Below, piece after piece: positions 1 through 9,325 of a stretch of 64,000 nucleotides of DNA. The notes under the pieces were generated by a model. That model ran no database searches and was not told where the DNA came from. It saw nothing but the letters and a program-made list of their open reading frames with translations. Made by a program: the position numbers and the translations under genes. Within the stretch, counting starts at the first letter, position 1. Each line of letters starts with the position of its first letter. This DNA comes from Njordibacter sp937773555. GTDB lineage: Bacteria; Pseudomonadota; Gammaproteobacteria; Pseudomonadales; Balneatricaceae. Location: the NCBI RefSeq assembly GCF_047730085.1, contig NZ_CP159830.1, positions 2,604,001 through 2,668,000 of the forward strand. Reading direction: 5' to 3'.

Positions 1-177
1 CAGCGCAGACTCAAACATATATCCAGAAATACGGGTGTCTTTACCAATTAAAACCTTGCTACGCCCGTGCTCCGAGAATACTTTGCCCACCGCCCAACCT
101 AATTTGAGCATAAAGTCTGGGGTTATTGGGTACTCACCACAACGGCCACGAATGCCGTCTGTTCCAAAATACTTCAT
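1..177 (-). CDS. glmM: Phosphoglucosamine mutase, N-terminal part (window edge)
   Basis: This is the first 59 codons of GlmM, which converts glucosamine-6-phosphate to glucosamine-1-phosphate for UDP-GlcNAc, peptidoglycan and LPS synthesis. The translated N-terminus begins MKYFGTDGIRG, the family signature, and continues to a GKDTRISGYM stretch close to the start of the active-site loop region. The gene runs off the left edge, so the catalytic serine is not in view. It lies 36 bp downstream of folP on the same strand, the usual ftsH-folP-glmM order of gammaproteobacteria. Confidence 0.95.
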   Translation of the reverse strand, partial: MKYFGTDGIRGRCGEYPITPDFMLKLGWAVGKVFSEHGRSKVLIGKDTRISGYMFESAL

Positions 178-213
178 ACCAATTCCTTTTATATAACCTT
201 CCTTGGTTTAGCT

Positions 214-1053
214 TCAATCACTCATCATAACAGCATGAGCCATCCTTAGGGCATCTACAGTAGGGGCCACATCATGCGCCCGCACAATTCGGGCACCACG
301 CTCATAGGCCATCACAGAAACTGCTAACCCCCCATGCAATCTTTTATCTACAGGCTTATTTAAAACATCGCCAATCATACTTTTACGAGACATACCCACT
401 AAAACAGGCAAACCCTTGTTGATTAATAGATTAAGGTGGTTAAGTAACTGCAGATTATGAACCAAGGTTTTGCCAAAGCCAAATCCAGGGTCTATCAGTA
501 TGCGCTCTGTAGGGATTCCCATATGATTACACTGCTTAATGCGCTCATCAAAATAAAGGCTAACATCCTCTACCACAGAATCATATACGGGGTTATCTTG
601 CATGGTTTTAGGGTCGCCCTGCATATGCATAAGACATACAGGTAGTTGGGTACCAGCGGCAGCCTGTAGAGCCCCCTCACGGCCCAACGCCCTCACGTCA
701 TTGATCAGCCCAGCTCCTGCTTTGCCAGCAGCAATCATCACTTCTGGGGTGCTGGTATCAACAGACACAACGACATTTAACGATGCACGTATTGCCTCAA
801 TAACCGGAATAACACGGTCTAGCTCCTGCTGAACCGAAACCCGGTCAGCGCCTGGGCGAGTGGATTCACCACCTATATCGAGAAAACTTGCCCCTTCTGC
901 CACCATCGCACGCGCGCGCTCCATGGCTGCATCTAGGCACAGAGACTGACTGGCAAACAAACTGCCACCATCAGAAAAGGAATCAGGAGTGACATTAATC
1001 ACTCCCATCACATGTGGCTCTGTTAAGTTGAGCCGCTGATCACCAAATAGCAT
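214..1053 (-). CDS. folP: Dihydropteroate synthase
   Basis: FolP condenses 6-hydroxymethyl-dihydropterin pyrophosphate with p-aminobenzoate in folate synthesis and is the sulfonamide target. The motifs GVINVTPDSFSDGG near the N-terminus, GGESTRPGA, and DPGFGFGKT are all present, and the length is normal (about 280 residues). The frame stays open upstream into ftsH, but I chose the ATG one base after the ftsH stop codon. It gives the family-like start MLFGDQRLNLTEPHVMG, whereas the longer start would only re-read the ftsH tail. The tight spacing suggests translational coupling to ftsH. Confidence 0.93.
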   Translation of the reverse strand: MLFGDQRLNLTEPHVMGVINVTPDSFSDGGSLFASQSLCLDAAMERARAMVAEGASFLDIGGESTRPGADRVSVQQELDRVIPVIEAIRASLNVVVSVDTSTPEVMIAAGKAGAGLINDVRALGREGALQAAAGTQLPVCLMHMQGDPKTMQDNPVYDSVVEDVSLYFDERIKQCNHMGIPTERILIDPGFGFGKTLVHNLQLLNHLNLLINKGLPVLVGMSRKSMIGDVLNKPVDKRLHGGLAVSVMAYERGARIVRAHDVAPTVDALRMAHAVMMSD

Positions 1054-1054
1054 C

Positions 1055-3025
1055 TTAGCTTGGCGCTTCGTCAGCACCCGGCACATCACCGTTATCCGCG
1101 TCTAGGTCTGCCTCAGAAACAGTGGCCTTATCTTCAGGTGCAGAGGCACTGGCACCCCCGCCCGTATTGGAACCACTAGCATTGCGCTCGCGGTCAGCCC
1201 AACCTTCTGGGGCTGAAACTTCTTGGCGAGCTAGCAACTGATCTAGCTGACTGGAGTCTATGGTTTCATACTTCATTAGTGCGTTAGCCATGGCATCAAG
1301 AATATCTCGATTATCATGTAAAATGGTGCTGGCACGGCCGTAACAGCTTTCAATAATATCTTTTATTTCGCTATCAATAATCGCTGTAGTTTCATCAGAA
1401 AAACCTTTAGCTCCCTGGCCTTGAGCACCACTAAACGGATCAGCGTCTTCAGATTCATATAGCAATGGCCCTAACTTTTCAGATAAGCCCCATTTAGTCA
1501 CCATGTTTCGTGCTAATTGCGTAGCGCGCTGTATGTCATTGGATGCTCCCGTAGTCACACCATCTTTGCCTAACGTTATTTCTTCAGCAATACGGCCACC
1601 GTAAAGGCTACAAATTTGGCTCAAGATCCCTTGGCGAGACAAACTATAACGATCTTCTTCAGGTAAAAACATAGTGACACCCAAAGCACGACCACGGGGA
1701 ATTATGGTCACCTTATAGACTGGATCGTGATCTGGCACTAAGCGCCCAACAATAGCGTGACCTGCCTCGTGATAGGCTGTATTAAGCTTTTCTTTAGGCT
1801 GCATCACCATAGATTTACGCTCAGCACCCATCATAATCTTATCTTTGGCTTTCTCTAGCTCGTCCATTCCTACGGTGCGCTTATTGAGCCGCGCAGTAAA
1901 CAATGCGGCTTCGTTCACTAGGTTAGCTAAGTCTGCGCCAGAGAACCCTGGGGTACCACGCGCAATAAGCTTTGACTTTACATCATCGCCTAAGGGTACC
2001 TTTTTGAGGTGCACATTAAGAATTTGTTCGCGCCCAAGAATATCAGGTAAAGATACGTGAACCTGGCGGTCAAAACGACCAGGGCGCAACAACGCTTTGT
2101 CTAGCACATCTGGGCGGTTAGTAGCTGCAATAACAATAATGCCTTCATTACCTTCAAAACCATCCATCTCAACCAACAACTGGTTTAGAGTTTGTTCACG
2201 TTCGTCATTGCCACCACCCATTCCAGCGCCACGGTGACGGCCTACAGCATCAATTTCGTCGATAAATATAATACAGGGGGCTTGTTTTTTGGCTTGCTCA
2301 AACATGTCGCGCACACGAGACGCACCCACACCTACAAACATTTCCACAAAGTCGGAACCAGAAATACTAAAGAAAGGTACCTTAGCTTCGCCAGCAATGG
2401 CCTTAGCTAGTAATGTTTTACCGGTACCTGGGGCACCAGACATAAGAATGCCGCGCGGAATGTGTCCACCCAACCGTTGGAATTTTCCGGGGTCACGTAA
2501 AAACTCCACCAATTCTTCTACATCTTCTTTGGCTTCTTCAACACCTGCAACATCTGCAAAGGTCGTTTTAATTTGGTCTTCGCTCATTAACCGAGCTTTA
2601 CTCTTACCGAAGGACATTGGGCCGCCCTTGCCACCAGCACCACCTTGCATTTGGCGCATGAAGAACATAAACACCACAATGATAATAAGAATAGGTGCAC
2701 TAGCTACCAATAACTGCATCCAAATGCTTTGTTGCTCTGGCTGTTTGCCAACAATCTCAACTTGGTGAGTGAGCAAATCATCAACCAACTTAGGATCTGA
2801 CAATGCTGGCCGGACAACTTCAAAGCTGGTTCCATCACCAAATTTACCATTAATAATGATGCCATCAACTTCAACGTTTCTAACTTGATCGCGCTGCACT
2901 GCTTGCACAAATTCTGAATAGCTTACGCGGTTGGGAGCAGCTTCTTGGCTAAAATTATTAAACACCGTCAACAGCACTGCTGCGATGATGAGCCATAAAA
3001 CCAAATTCTTTGTCATGTTGTTCAA
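1055..3025 (-). CDS. ftsH: ATP-dependent zinc metalloprotease FtsH
   Basis: FtsH is the inner-membrane AAA+ protease that degrades LpxC, sigma-32 and damaged membrane proteins. In 656 residues one sees two membrane segments (about 8-24 and 104-123) around a periplasmic domain, Walker A GAPGTGKT at 197-204, Walker B IIFIDE near 252-257, the second region of homology around 300-320, and the zinc site HEAGH at 419-423. The C-terminus is acidic and Gly/Ser-rich. The start is taken as a TTG, because a TTAGGAG Shine-Dalgarno lies 8 bases before it; an ATG three codons later is too far from that site but would give the more usual MTKNL start. Confidence 0.96.
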   Translation of the reverse strand: MNNMTKNLVLWLIIAAVLLTVFNNFSQEAAPNRVSYSEFVQAVQRDQVRNVEVDGIIINGKFGDGTSFEVVRPALSDPKLVDDLLTHQVEIVGKQPEQQSIWMQLLVASAPILIIIVVFMFFMRQMQGGAGGKGGPMSFGKSKARLMSEDQIKTTFADVAGVEEAKEDVEELVEFLRDPGKFQRLGGHIPRGILMSGAPGTGKTLLAKAIAGEAKVPFFSISGSDFVEMFVGVGASRVRDMFEQAKKQAPCIIFIDEIDAVGRHRGAGMGGGNDEREQTLNQLLVEMDGFEGNEGIIVIAATNRPDVLDKALLRPGRFDRQVHVSLPDILGREQILNVHLKKVPLGDDVKSKLIARGTPGFSGADLANLVNEAALFTARLNKRTVGMDELEKAKDKIMMGAERKSMVMQPKEKLNTAYHEAGHAIVGRLVPDHDPVYKVTIIPRGRALGVTMFLPEEDRYSLSRQGILSQICSLYGGRIAEEITLGKDGVTTGASNDIQRATQLARNMVTKWGLSEKLGPLLYESEDADPFSGAQGQGAKGFSDETTAIIDSEIKDIIESCYGRASTILHDNRDILDAMANALMKYETIDSSQLDQLLARQEVSAPEGWADRERNASGSNTGGGASASAPEDKATVSEADLDADNGDVPGADEAPS

Positions 3026-3086
3026 GTGCTAGACTCCTAATCCTCAGTACGAGGGCGGCTTGGGCAATGAGGACTATAAACTAGGT

Positions 3087-3710
3087 TTACTGACCTTTAA
3101 AACCGGTTGCCAATTGATAAACTTCCCGCGAACGTCCACGAGAAGCATCGGGTTTACGTGACCGCACACTGTTAAAACTGGTACGGGTGTCTTTTAATAA
3201 ATCATCAAAACCTTCACCATGAAACACCTTAGTCACAAATGTGCCTCCGGGTTTCAATACACTACGGGCCATATCTAAGGCCAACTCAACCAAATACATC
3301 GATGCTGGTTGATCAATGGCTGGGTTACCACTCATATTGGGGGCCATATCAGAAATTACAAGGTCTGCTTTTTCGCCACCTAAAGCAGCTACGATCTGAT
3401 CGTAAACCGCTTGCTCTGTAAAGTCTCCTTGCACGAAGGTGACATCGGCAATCGAATCCATCGCTAATATGTCTGAGGCCACCACAGTGCCCTCTTCACC
3501 AACCAGCTGCACAGCAACCTGAGTCCAGCCACCTGGAGCTGCGCCTAGATCAACCACCGTCATTCCTGGGCGTATTAGGCGGTCTTTTTTACTTATTTCA
3601 AGCAACTTATAGCTAGCCCGCGAACGGTAACCATCTTTTTGTGCCTGTTTTACATATGGGTCATCAAAGTGCTCTTTTAGCCAGTTGCTGCTGGTTTTTG
3701 ATCTAGCCAA
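3087..3710 (-). CDS. rlmE: 23S rRNA 2'-O-ribose U2552 methyltransferase
   Basis: RlmE (FtsJ/RrmJ) methylates U2552 in the ribosomal A loop and is heat-inducible in E. coli. The protein carries the hallmark WLKEHFDDPYVKQAQKDGYR start, the SAM-binding VVDLGAAPGGWTQVA motif, and the catalytic region DLVISDMAPNMSG. I take a TTG codon at 3710 as the start: it yields MARSKTSSNWLKEHF, matching the family, while an upstream ATG adds 18 residues with no family similarity that I recognise. The gene precedes ftsH on the same strand with a 61 bp gap and is divergent from yhbY. Confidence 0.92.
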   Translation of the reverse strand: MARSKTSSNWLKEHFDDPYVKQAQKDGYRSRASYKLLEISKKDRLIRPGMTVVDLGAAPGGWTQVAVQLVGEEGTVVASDILAMDSIADVTFVQGDFTEQAVYDQIVAALGGEKADLVISDMAPNMSGNPAIDQPASMYLVELALDMARSVLKPGGTFVTKVFHGEGFDDLLKDTRTSFNSVRSRKPDASRGRSREVYQLATGFKGQ

Positions 3711-3785
3711 GGGAATCTCTACTGATAGTTCGAAAAGTAAGTGGGTAAATCTGGCTGCTAACAAGCGAAAACGCCAGACATGCGT

Positions 3786-3791
3786 TATAAT
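3786..3791 (+). promoter_or_regulatory. Putative -10 box of the yhbY promoter
   Basis: A perfect TATAAT lies 61 bp before the yhbY ATG, in the divergent gap between rlmE and yhbY. The region about 17 bp upstream is a poor match to TTGACA, so the call rests on the -10 alone. Confidence 0.45.
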
Positions 3792-3852
3792 AGTTGGCAG
3801 TTTAGCACAGCCACGGGGCCTATGGGGCCCAACAATTTACCTTTGGACAACC

Positions 3853-4155
3853 ATGAATTTAGCTCAATCGCAGAAAAAACAATTTCGCACCATCGGCCAT
3901 GACTTGCACCCGCTTGTTACTGTGGCTGGCAACGGACTTTCAGAAACCGTAATGACAGAAATCAGCCGAGCGCTGTTTGACCATGAATTAATAAAAGTGA
4001 AGTTTTCTGTGGGTGATCGAGACGTTAAAAATGCACTCATTGCGCAAATGTGTAAAACAACGGGCGCCACATTAGTGCAGTCTGTTGGGAACGTTGCTTT
4101 AGTCTACTCAAGCAACCCTAATGCAGACCCTAAGAAATCTAACGTAGAGCGTTAA
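3853..4155 (+). CDS. yhbY: YhbY-type RNA-binding protein (CRS1-YhbY/KH fold)
   Basis: This is a 100-residue single-domain RNA-binding protein of the YhbY family, which associates with pre-50S ribosomal particles. Family features are the N-terminal QKKQFRTIGHDLHPLVTVAGNG segment, the ELIKVKF strand followed by a GDRD turn in place of the usual GxxG loop, and the C-terminal VGNVALVYSSNP strand. The frame is open for 56 codons upstream, but that stretch overlaps rlmE antisense; the ATG at 3853 gives the family-length protein. It sits between rlmE and greA as in E. coli, but here is transcribed opposite to both. Confidence 0.9.
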   Translation: MNLAQSQKKQFRTIGHDLHPLVTVAGNGLSETVMTEISRALFDHELIKVKFSVGDRDVKNALIAQMCKTTGATLVQSVGNVALVYSSNPNADPKKSNVER

Positions 4156-4169
4156 TGTTTAGGCCCATT

Positions 4170-4210
4170 TCATCTACATCTCCCATGTTAAGCCTGAGAG
4201 ATGTAGATGA
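4170..4210. terminator. 13-bp inverted repeat between convergent yhbY and greA
   Basis: TCATCTACATCTC and its exact reverse complement GAGATGTAGATGA flank a 15-base loop between the 3' ends of yhbY and greA. The position fits a shared bidirectional transcription end, but neither side has a good T-run, so it may work with Rho or as a 3'-end stabilising structure. Confidence 0.6.
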
Positions 4211-4222
4211 TGATTAGCTTAG

Positions 4223-4708
4223 CTATACGATGTGCCGCACCTCAGCAATCTCATAATTAATGACCCCACCAGGTGTAGTTACGCGCACCTCATCACCTTC
4301 GTTTTTAGCGATCAAAGCACGTGCTATAGGTGACCCAATAGAAATCTTACCGGCTTTAATATTAGCTTCATCTTGACCCACAATGCAGTAGGTCTTTTCT
4401 TCGTCAGTTTCCAAGTTAATGATGGTTACCGTAGCACCAAAAATAACCTTGCCCGTGTGGGGTATTTGGCTAACATCAATCACCTGTACCAACGATAATT
4501 TAGCTTCAACCTCTTGAATACGACCCTCACAAAAGCTCTGCTGCTCTCTGGCCGCATGGTATTCAGCATTTTCTTTTAAATCGCCATGCTCTCGCGCCGT
4601 AGCAATATCTTGAATGATTCGCGGCCGAGTAACACTTTTTAATTCCACTAACTCTGTACGCAGTAGTTGCTCACCGCGCACCGTCATGGGGACTTTGGTA
4701 ATCGCCAT
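4223..4708 (-). CDS. greA: Transcription elongation factor GreA
   Basis: GreA enters the RNA polymerase secondary channel and stimulates cleavage of backtracked RNA. The 161-residue protein has the N-terminal coiled coil with the acidic tip HGDLKENAEY (Asp43 and Glu46, the Mg2+-handling residues) and the C-terminal FKBP-like domain with the SPIARALI and GDEVRV motifs. It is the last gene of the carA-carB-greA run, starting 13 bp after carB, and converges on yhbY. Confidence 0.96.
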   Translation of the reverse strand: MAITKVPMTVRGEQLLRTELVELKSVTRPRIIQDIATAREHGDLKENAEYHAAREQQSFCEGRIQEVEAKLSLVQVIDVSQIPHTGKVIFGATVTIINLETDEEKTYCIVGQDEANIKAGKISIGSPIARALIAKNEGDEVRVTTPGGVINYEIAEVRHIV

Positions 4709-4721
4709 AATTAATACTTCC

Positions 4722-7700
4722 TTATGCTGTCAGCGTAGCATGCATATCTTGCAAACGACGCACTTCTTGTTCTTCCCCAAACGCTAAACCTTCCATCACT
4801 GCAAGACCGCCAGTTAGGGTAGTGGAATAAGCCACTTTATGCTGTAACGCAGAGCGACGAATCAGTGATGAGTCATTAATAGCCTGACGCCCTTCTGTTG
4901 TATTTACAACAAAAGTGATCTCGTCGTTCTTGATCTTATCAACAATATTAGGACGACCTTCCATTACTTTATTGACTAGCTCACATTCGAAACCAGCGTT
5001 AATCAATGTTTTTTGAGTTCCTCCAGTCGCAACCAAAGTGAACCCAAGGTTAATTAGGCCTGCTGCCAACTTAAGAGATGCAGGCTTATCTACTTCACGT
5101 ACAGAAATAAAAGCTTTTCCAGCCACCGGCATAGACTGACCAGTACCTATGTGTGCCTTAGAAAAGGCTTCCGCAAAGCTATCACCAATCCCCATTACTT
5201 CGCCCGTTGACTTCATCTCTGGGCTGAGGATTGGGTCAACACCTGGGAACTTGTCAAACGGAAATACTGCTTCTTTAACACTAAAATAGCCTGGAATAAT
5301 CTCTTTAGTGAAGCCGATGTCTTCAAGGAGCTTACCCGCCATAACTTGAGCACCAATGTCTGCTAACGAAACACCAATACACTTAGATACAAAAGGCACA
5401 GTGCGAGAAGCACGTGGGTTCACTTCAATGACATATATTTTACCATCTTGCCATGCCAACTGAGTGTTCATTAAACCAATGACACCCAGTTCTAAAGCCA
5501 TACGCTTTACTTGCTCACGCATTGCATCTTGCACGTTTTGTGGCAGATCGTACGGAGGCAGTGCACAGGCTGAATCACCCGAATGGATACCCGCTTGCTC
5601 AATGTGCTGCATAATAGCGCCAATAACCACCTGCTCACCATCACACACAGCATCTATATCCACTTCTACAGCATTACTTAAGAAACGGTCTAGTAATACA
5701 GGCGAGTCGTGAGACACTTGAACCGCCTCGTTCATATAGCGTTTGAGTTCGGTTTCTTTGTGCACAATTTCCATGGCACGGCCACCTAATACATAAGATG
5801 GACGAACAACCAAAGGGTAGCCAATTTTTTCTGCTGCACGAACCGCTTCTTCTTGCGTGCGCACAGTGGCGTTTTCTGGCTGCAATAAACCTAACCGTTG
5901 AATCATTTGCTGGAACCGTTCGCGGTCTTCAGCGCGATCGATTGCCTCTGGGCTTGTGCCTAGTATCGGCACACCTGCATTTTCCAGATCGACAGCAAGC
6001 TTAAGTGGAGTTTGCCCACCGTACTGCACGATCACACCTGCAGGCTGCTCAATGTGCACAATTTCTAACACATCTTCTAGAGTAACAGACTCGAAGTAGA
6101 GCCGATCTGAAGTGTCATAATCTGTCGATACAGTCTCTGGGTTGCAGTTCACCATAATGGTTTCATAACCCTGCCTGCGCATCGTTAGGGCAGCATGCAC
6201 GCAGCAATAATCAAACTCAATACCTTGGCCAATGCGGTTGGGGCCACCACCTAGAATCATAATCTTATTGCGCTTGCTTGGGCGAGACTCACATTCTTCT
6301 TCATAGGTAGAGTACATATATGCCGTGTCAGTAGCGAACTCTGCTGCACAGGTATCTACACGCTTATATACCGGACGTATACCTAACTTTTGGCGGTGTT
6401 GACGGAAGCCTTTTTCAGTAAGACCCAACAACTTAGACAATCGAATATCTGAGAACCCCTTGCGCTTAAGGCTATAAACACGCTCATAATTAAGGTCTGC
6501 AAGGCCTAGCTTGGAAAGCTTGGCTTCCTCTTCAATTAGATCGTGCAGCTGCACTAAAAACCAGGGGTCAATACCAGAATATTCATACACTTCTTGAACG
6601 CCCATGCCCATGCGCAATGCATCACCGACGTATTGAATACGATCAGCCCGAGGGATTTTAAGTTCGGCAATAATTCGACTACGAGCATCTTCTTGGGTAA
6701 TGTCTAAAATAGGGTCCAAACCATGGATGCCTGTTTCTAAACCACGCAATGCTTTTTGTAATGACTCCTGGAATGTGCGGCCAATGGCCATGACCTCACC
6801 CACAGACTTCATTTGTGTGGTTAAGCGATCGTCTGCTTGAGGGAATTTTTCAAAGGTGAACCGAGGGATTTTGGTCACAACATAGTCAATGGCAGGCTCA
6901 AACGAGGCCGGTGTAGCACCACCTGTAATGTCGTTTTGTAGCTCGTCTAGGGTATAGCCTACAGCCAACTTAGCCGCAACTCTTGCAATAGGGAAGCCCG
7001 TAGCTTTAGAGGCCAGAGCCGAAGAACGCGATACCCGGGGATTCATTTCGATAACCACCATGCGGCCATCTTCTGGGTTAACACCAAACTGTACGTTAGA
7101 ACCCCCCGTTTCTACTCCAATTTCACGCAACACTGCCAGTGAGGCATTGCGCATGATTTGATATTCTTTGTCGGTAAGGGTTTGGGCTGGTGCCACAGTA
7201 ATAGAGTCGCCCGTATGCACACCCATGGCATCAAAATTTTCGATTGAGCAAATGATGATGCAGTTGTCATTGGTGTCACGCACCACCTCCATTTCATACT
7301 CTTTCCAACCAATTAAAGACTCATCAATGAGCAATTCACTGGTAGGCGAAAGATCTAATCCGCGGGTGCAAATTTCTTCAAATTCTTCTCGGTTGTATGC
7401 AATACCACCACCAGAACCGCCCATGGTGAAGGATGGCCGAATAATGGCTGGAAAACCGATTCGCGTTTGCACATCAAATGCCTGCTCCAAAGTGTGGGCA
7501 ATTTCAGCACGAGGGCACTCTAGGCCAATATTTTTCATGGCTTTGTCGAAACGATTTCTATCTTCTGCTTTATCAATGGTGTCTGCATCAGCACCAATCA
7601 TTTCCACATTGTACTTTTCTAACACGCCCATACGATTTAGGTCGAGCGCACAGTTAAGCGCAGTTTGACCACCCATAGTAGGTAAAATGGCACTGGGTCG

Positions 7701-7943
7701 CTCTTTTTCAATAATCTTCTCTACTGTTTCCCAGCGGATAGGCTCAATGTAGGTGGCATCTGCCATAGACGGGTCGGTCATGATGGTAGCTGGATTAGAG
7801 TTTACCAAGATAACGCGGTAGCCTTCTTCGCGAAGCGCTTTGCAGGCTTGAGCACCAGAATAATCAAATTCACAGGCTTGACCAATAATGATAGGGCCAG
7901 CGCCAAGGATCAATATACTTTCTAGGTCGGAACGTTTAGGCAT
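4722..7943 (-). CDS. carB: Carbamoyl phosphate synthase large subunit
   Basis: CarB makes carbamoyl phosphate from bicarbonate, ATP and ammonia delivered by CarA, feeding pyrimidine and arginine synthesis. Its 1073 residues match the family length. Two ATP-grasp halves are visible, beginning with MPKRSDLESILILGAGPIIIG and NKIMILGGGPNRIGQGIEFD, each containing the NPRxSR motif. A C-terminal MGS-like allosteric domain ends with TEGRQAINDSSLIRR. It follows carA by 27 bp and precedes greA. Confidence 0.97.
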   Translation of the reverse strand: MPKRSDLESILILGAGPIIIGQACEFDYSGAQACKALREEGYRVILVNSNPATIMTDPSMADATYIEPIRWETVEKIIEKERPSAILPTMGGQTALNCALDLNRMGVLEKYNVEMIGADADTIDKAEDRNRFDKAMKNIGLECPRAEIAHTLEQAFDVQTRIGFPAIIRPSFTMGGSGGGIAYNREEFEEICTRGLDLSPTSELLIDESLIGWKEYEMEVVRDTNDNCIIICSIENFDAMGVHTGDSITVAPAQTLTDKEYQIMRNASLAVLREIGVETGGSNVQFGVNPEDGRMVVIEMNPRVSRSSALASKATGFPIARVAAKLAVGYTLDELQNDITGGATPASFEPAIDYVVTKIPRFTFEKFPQADDRLTTQMKSVGEVMAIGRTFQESLQKALRGLETGIHGLDPILDITQEDARSRIIAELKIPRADRIQYVGDALRMGMGVQEVYEYSGIDPWFLVQLHDLIEEEAKLSKLGLADLNYERVYSLKRKGFSDIRLSKLLGLTEKGFRQHRQKLGIRPVYKRVDTCAAEFATDTAYMYSTYEEECESRPSKRNKIMILGGGPNRIGQGIEFDYCCVHAALTMRRQGYETIMVNCNPETVSTDYDTSDRLYFESVTLEDVLEIVHIEQPAGVIVQYGGQTPLKLAVDLENAGVPILGTSPEAIDRAEDRERFQQMIQRLGLLQPENATVRTQEEAVRAAEKIGYPLVVRPSYVLGGRAMEIVHKETELKRYMNEAVQVSHDSPVLLDRFLSNAVEVDIDAVCDGEQVVIGAIMQHIEQAGIHSGDSACALPPYDLPQNVQDAMREQVKRMALELGVIGLMNTQLAWQDGKIYVIEVNPRASRTVPFVSKCIGVSLADIGAQVMAGKLLEDIGFTKEIIPGYFSVKEAVFPFDKFPGVDPILSPEMKSTGEVMGIGDSFAEAFSKAHIGTGQSMPVAGKAFISVREVDKPASLKLAAGLINLGFTLVATGGTQKTLINAGFECELVNKVMEGRPNIVDKIKNDEITFVVNTTEGRQAINDSSLIRRSALQHKVAYSTTLTGGLAVMEGLAFGEEQEVRRLQDMHATLTA

Positions 7944-7970
7944 GTCAGTTATCCAATAATCTGTGGCTGT

Positions 7971-9104
7971 TTAGTTAGCTTTTCGAGCTGTCATGATGTC
8001 GATAAATCGATCAAACAGCGGCGCTACGTCATGCGGGCCGGGGCTTGCTTCTGGGTGGCCTTGAAAACTAAAGGCCTGCTTATCGGTACGTTCAATACCC
8101 TGTAACGAACCATCGAACAAGGACTTGTGCGTAGCCCTCAAGTGACTTGGCATAGCCTCTTCTGACACAGCAAAACCATGATTTTGACTCGTAATCATAA
8201 CCACTTTAGTGTCAAGATCTTGCACTGGGTGGTTGGCGCCGTGATGGCCAAACTTCATTTTCTCTGTTTTAGCACCAGAAGCCAAGGCTAGCAATTGGTG
8301 TCCCAAGCAAATGCCGAACACGGGTGTGTCTGTTTGTAAAATTTCTTTGATGGCAGCAATAGCATAATCACATGGCTCTGGATCACCAGGGCCGTTAGAC
8401 AAGAACACACCATCTGGATTCATAGCTAGCACGTCTTTAGCGGATGTTTGCGCAGGCACAACGGTTAAATCACAACCCCGCTCAACTAACATACGAAGGA
8501 TATTACGCTTAACGCCATAGTCGTATGCAACAACCTTTAAATGACCATCCACCTTTTCACGATTACCTTCTACTAAGTCCCAGGTGGAGCCAGTCCAGTT
8601 ATAGGCCTCTTTAACCGTAACTTCTTTGGCAAGGTCCATACCCTTTAGCCCAGAAAACCCCTTGGCTGCGGCTAAGGCTGCAGCTTCATCAATATTGTCA
8701 CCTGCCACTATACAGCCACTTTGCGCACCTTTTTCTCGCAAAATACGCGTAAGGCGACGGGTGTCTATATCGGCAATAGCCACAACGTTATTTGCAATTA
8801 GGTATTCATCGAGGGGTTGGGTGTTACGCCAGTTACTCGCCATTAAAGGTAAATCTCGAATCACTAAACCAGCAGACCAGACAAACTCAGACTCTTCGTC
8901 TTCTGAATTAGTGCCCGTGTTGCCAATATGTGGGTAGGTAAGCGTCACTATTTGGTGCGCGTAGGAGGGGTCCGTTAGAATTTCTTGGTAGCCAGTCATT
9001 GAGGTGTTGAACACCACCTCCCCGGTACTTTGGCCAGTGGCGCCGATAGCAACCCCTCTAAATATGCTGCCGTCTTCTAAAGCCAGAATGGCGGGAGTAG
9101 TCAA
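7971..9104 (-). CDS. carA: Carbamoyl phosphate synthase small (glutaminase) subunit
   Basis: CarA hydrolyses glutamine and channels ammonia to CarB. The N-terminal LEDGSIFRG, the nucleophile motif GICLGHQLL and the C-terminal catalytic motif GHPEASPGP are present. A longer frame exists upstream, but the start is set at the TTG at 9104, because AGGAGG lies six bases before it and the product then begins MTTPAILALEDGS with 377 residues. UUG starts are known for carA elsewhere (E. coli). Its leader contains a terminator-like hairpin (see separate entry), so attenuation is possible. Confidence 0.94.
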   Translation of the reverse strand: MTTPAILALEDGSIFRGVAIGATGQSTGEVVFNTSMTGYQEILTDPSYAHQIVTLTYPHIGNTGTNSEDEESEFVWSAGLVIRDLPLMASNWRNTQPLDEYLIANNVVAIADIDTRRLTRILREKGAQSGCIVAGDNIDEAAALAAAKGFSGLKGMDLAKEVTVKEAYNWTGSTWDLVEGNREKVDGHLKVVAYDYGVKRNILRMLVERGCDLTVVPAQTSAKDVLAMNPDGVFLSNGPGDPEPCDYAIAAIKEILQTDTPVFGICLGHQLLALASGAKTEKMKFGHHGANHPVQDLDTKVVMITSQNHGFAVSEEAMPSHLRATHKSLFDGSLQGIERTDKQAFSFQGHPEASPGPHDVAPLFDRFIDIMTARKAN

Positions 9105-9182
9105 TGGGGGCCTCCTCAGGTGTAGTGCGTCATACGTGCAAATGTTTTTTAACAGGTACAAAAAGATGCGGTCTCTAGTCGC

Positions 9183-9216
9183 AAAAAAGCGAGGTGTGTA
9201 AGACACACCCCGCTTT
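9183..9216 (-). terminator. Intrinsic terminator/attenuator between dapB and carA
   Basis: Read on the minus strand, AAAGCGGGGTGTGT and ACACACCTCGCTTT form a 14-bp stem (one G-U pair) with a three-base loop, directly followed by six Ts. It ends dapB transcription or, if a promoter lies upstream of it, attenuates carAB. The carA start codon lies about 80 bp further on. Confidence 0.8.
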
Positions 9217-9325
9217 CTATAAATGCTATGACCGGCAGCTAAGTTATTGCGCCTTTTAACTGGCGAAATTATACAGAACTAAAGTGCCATTTGTCTAGCA
9301 GATTATTCAGGCCAGGGCTTATAGA

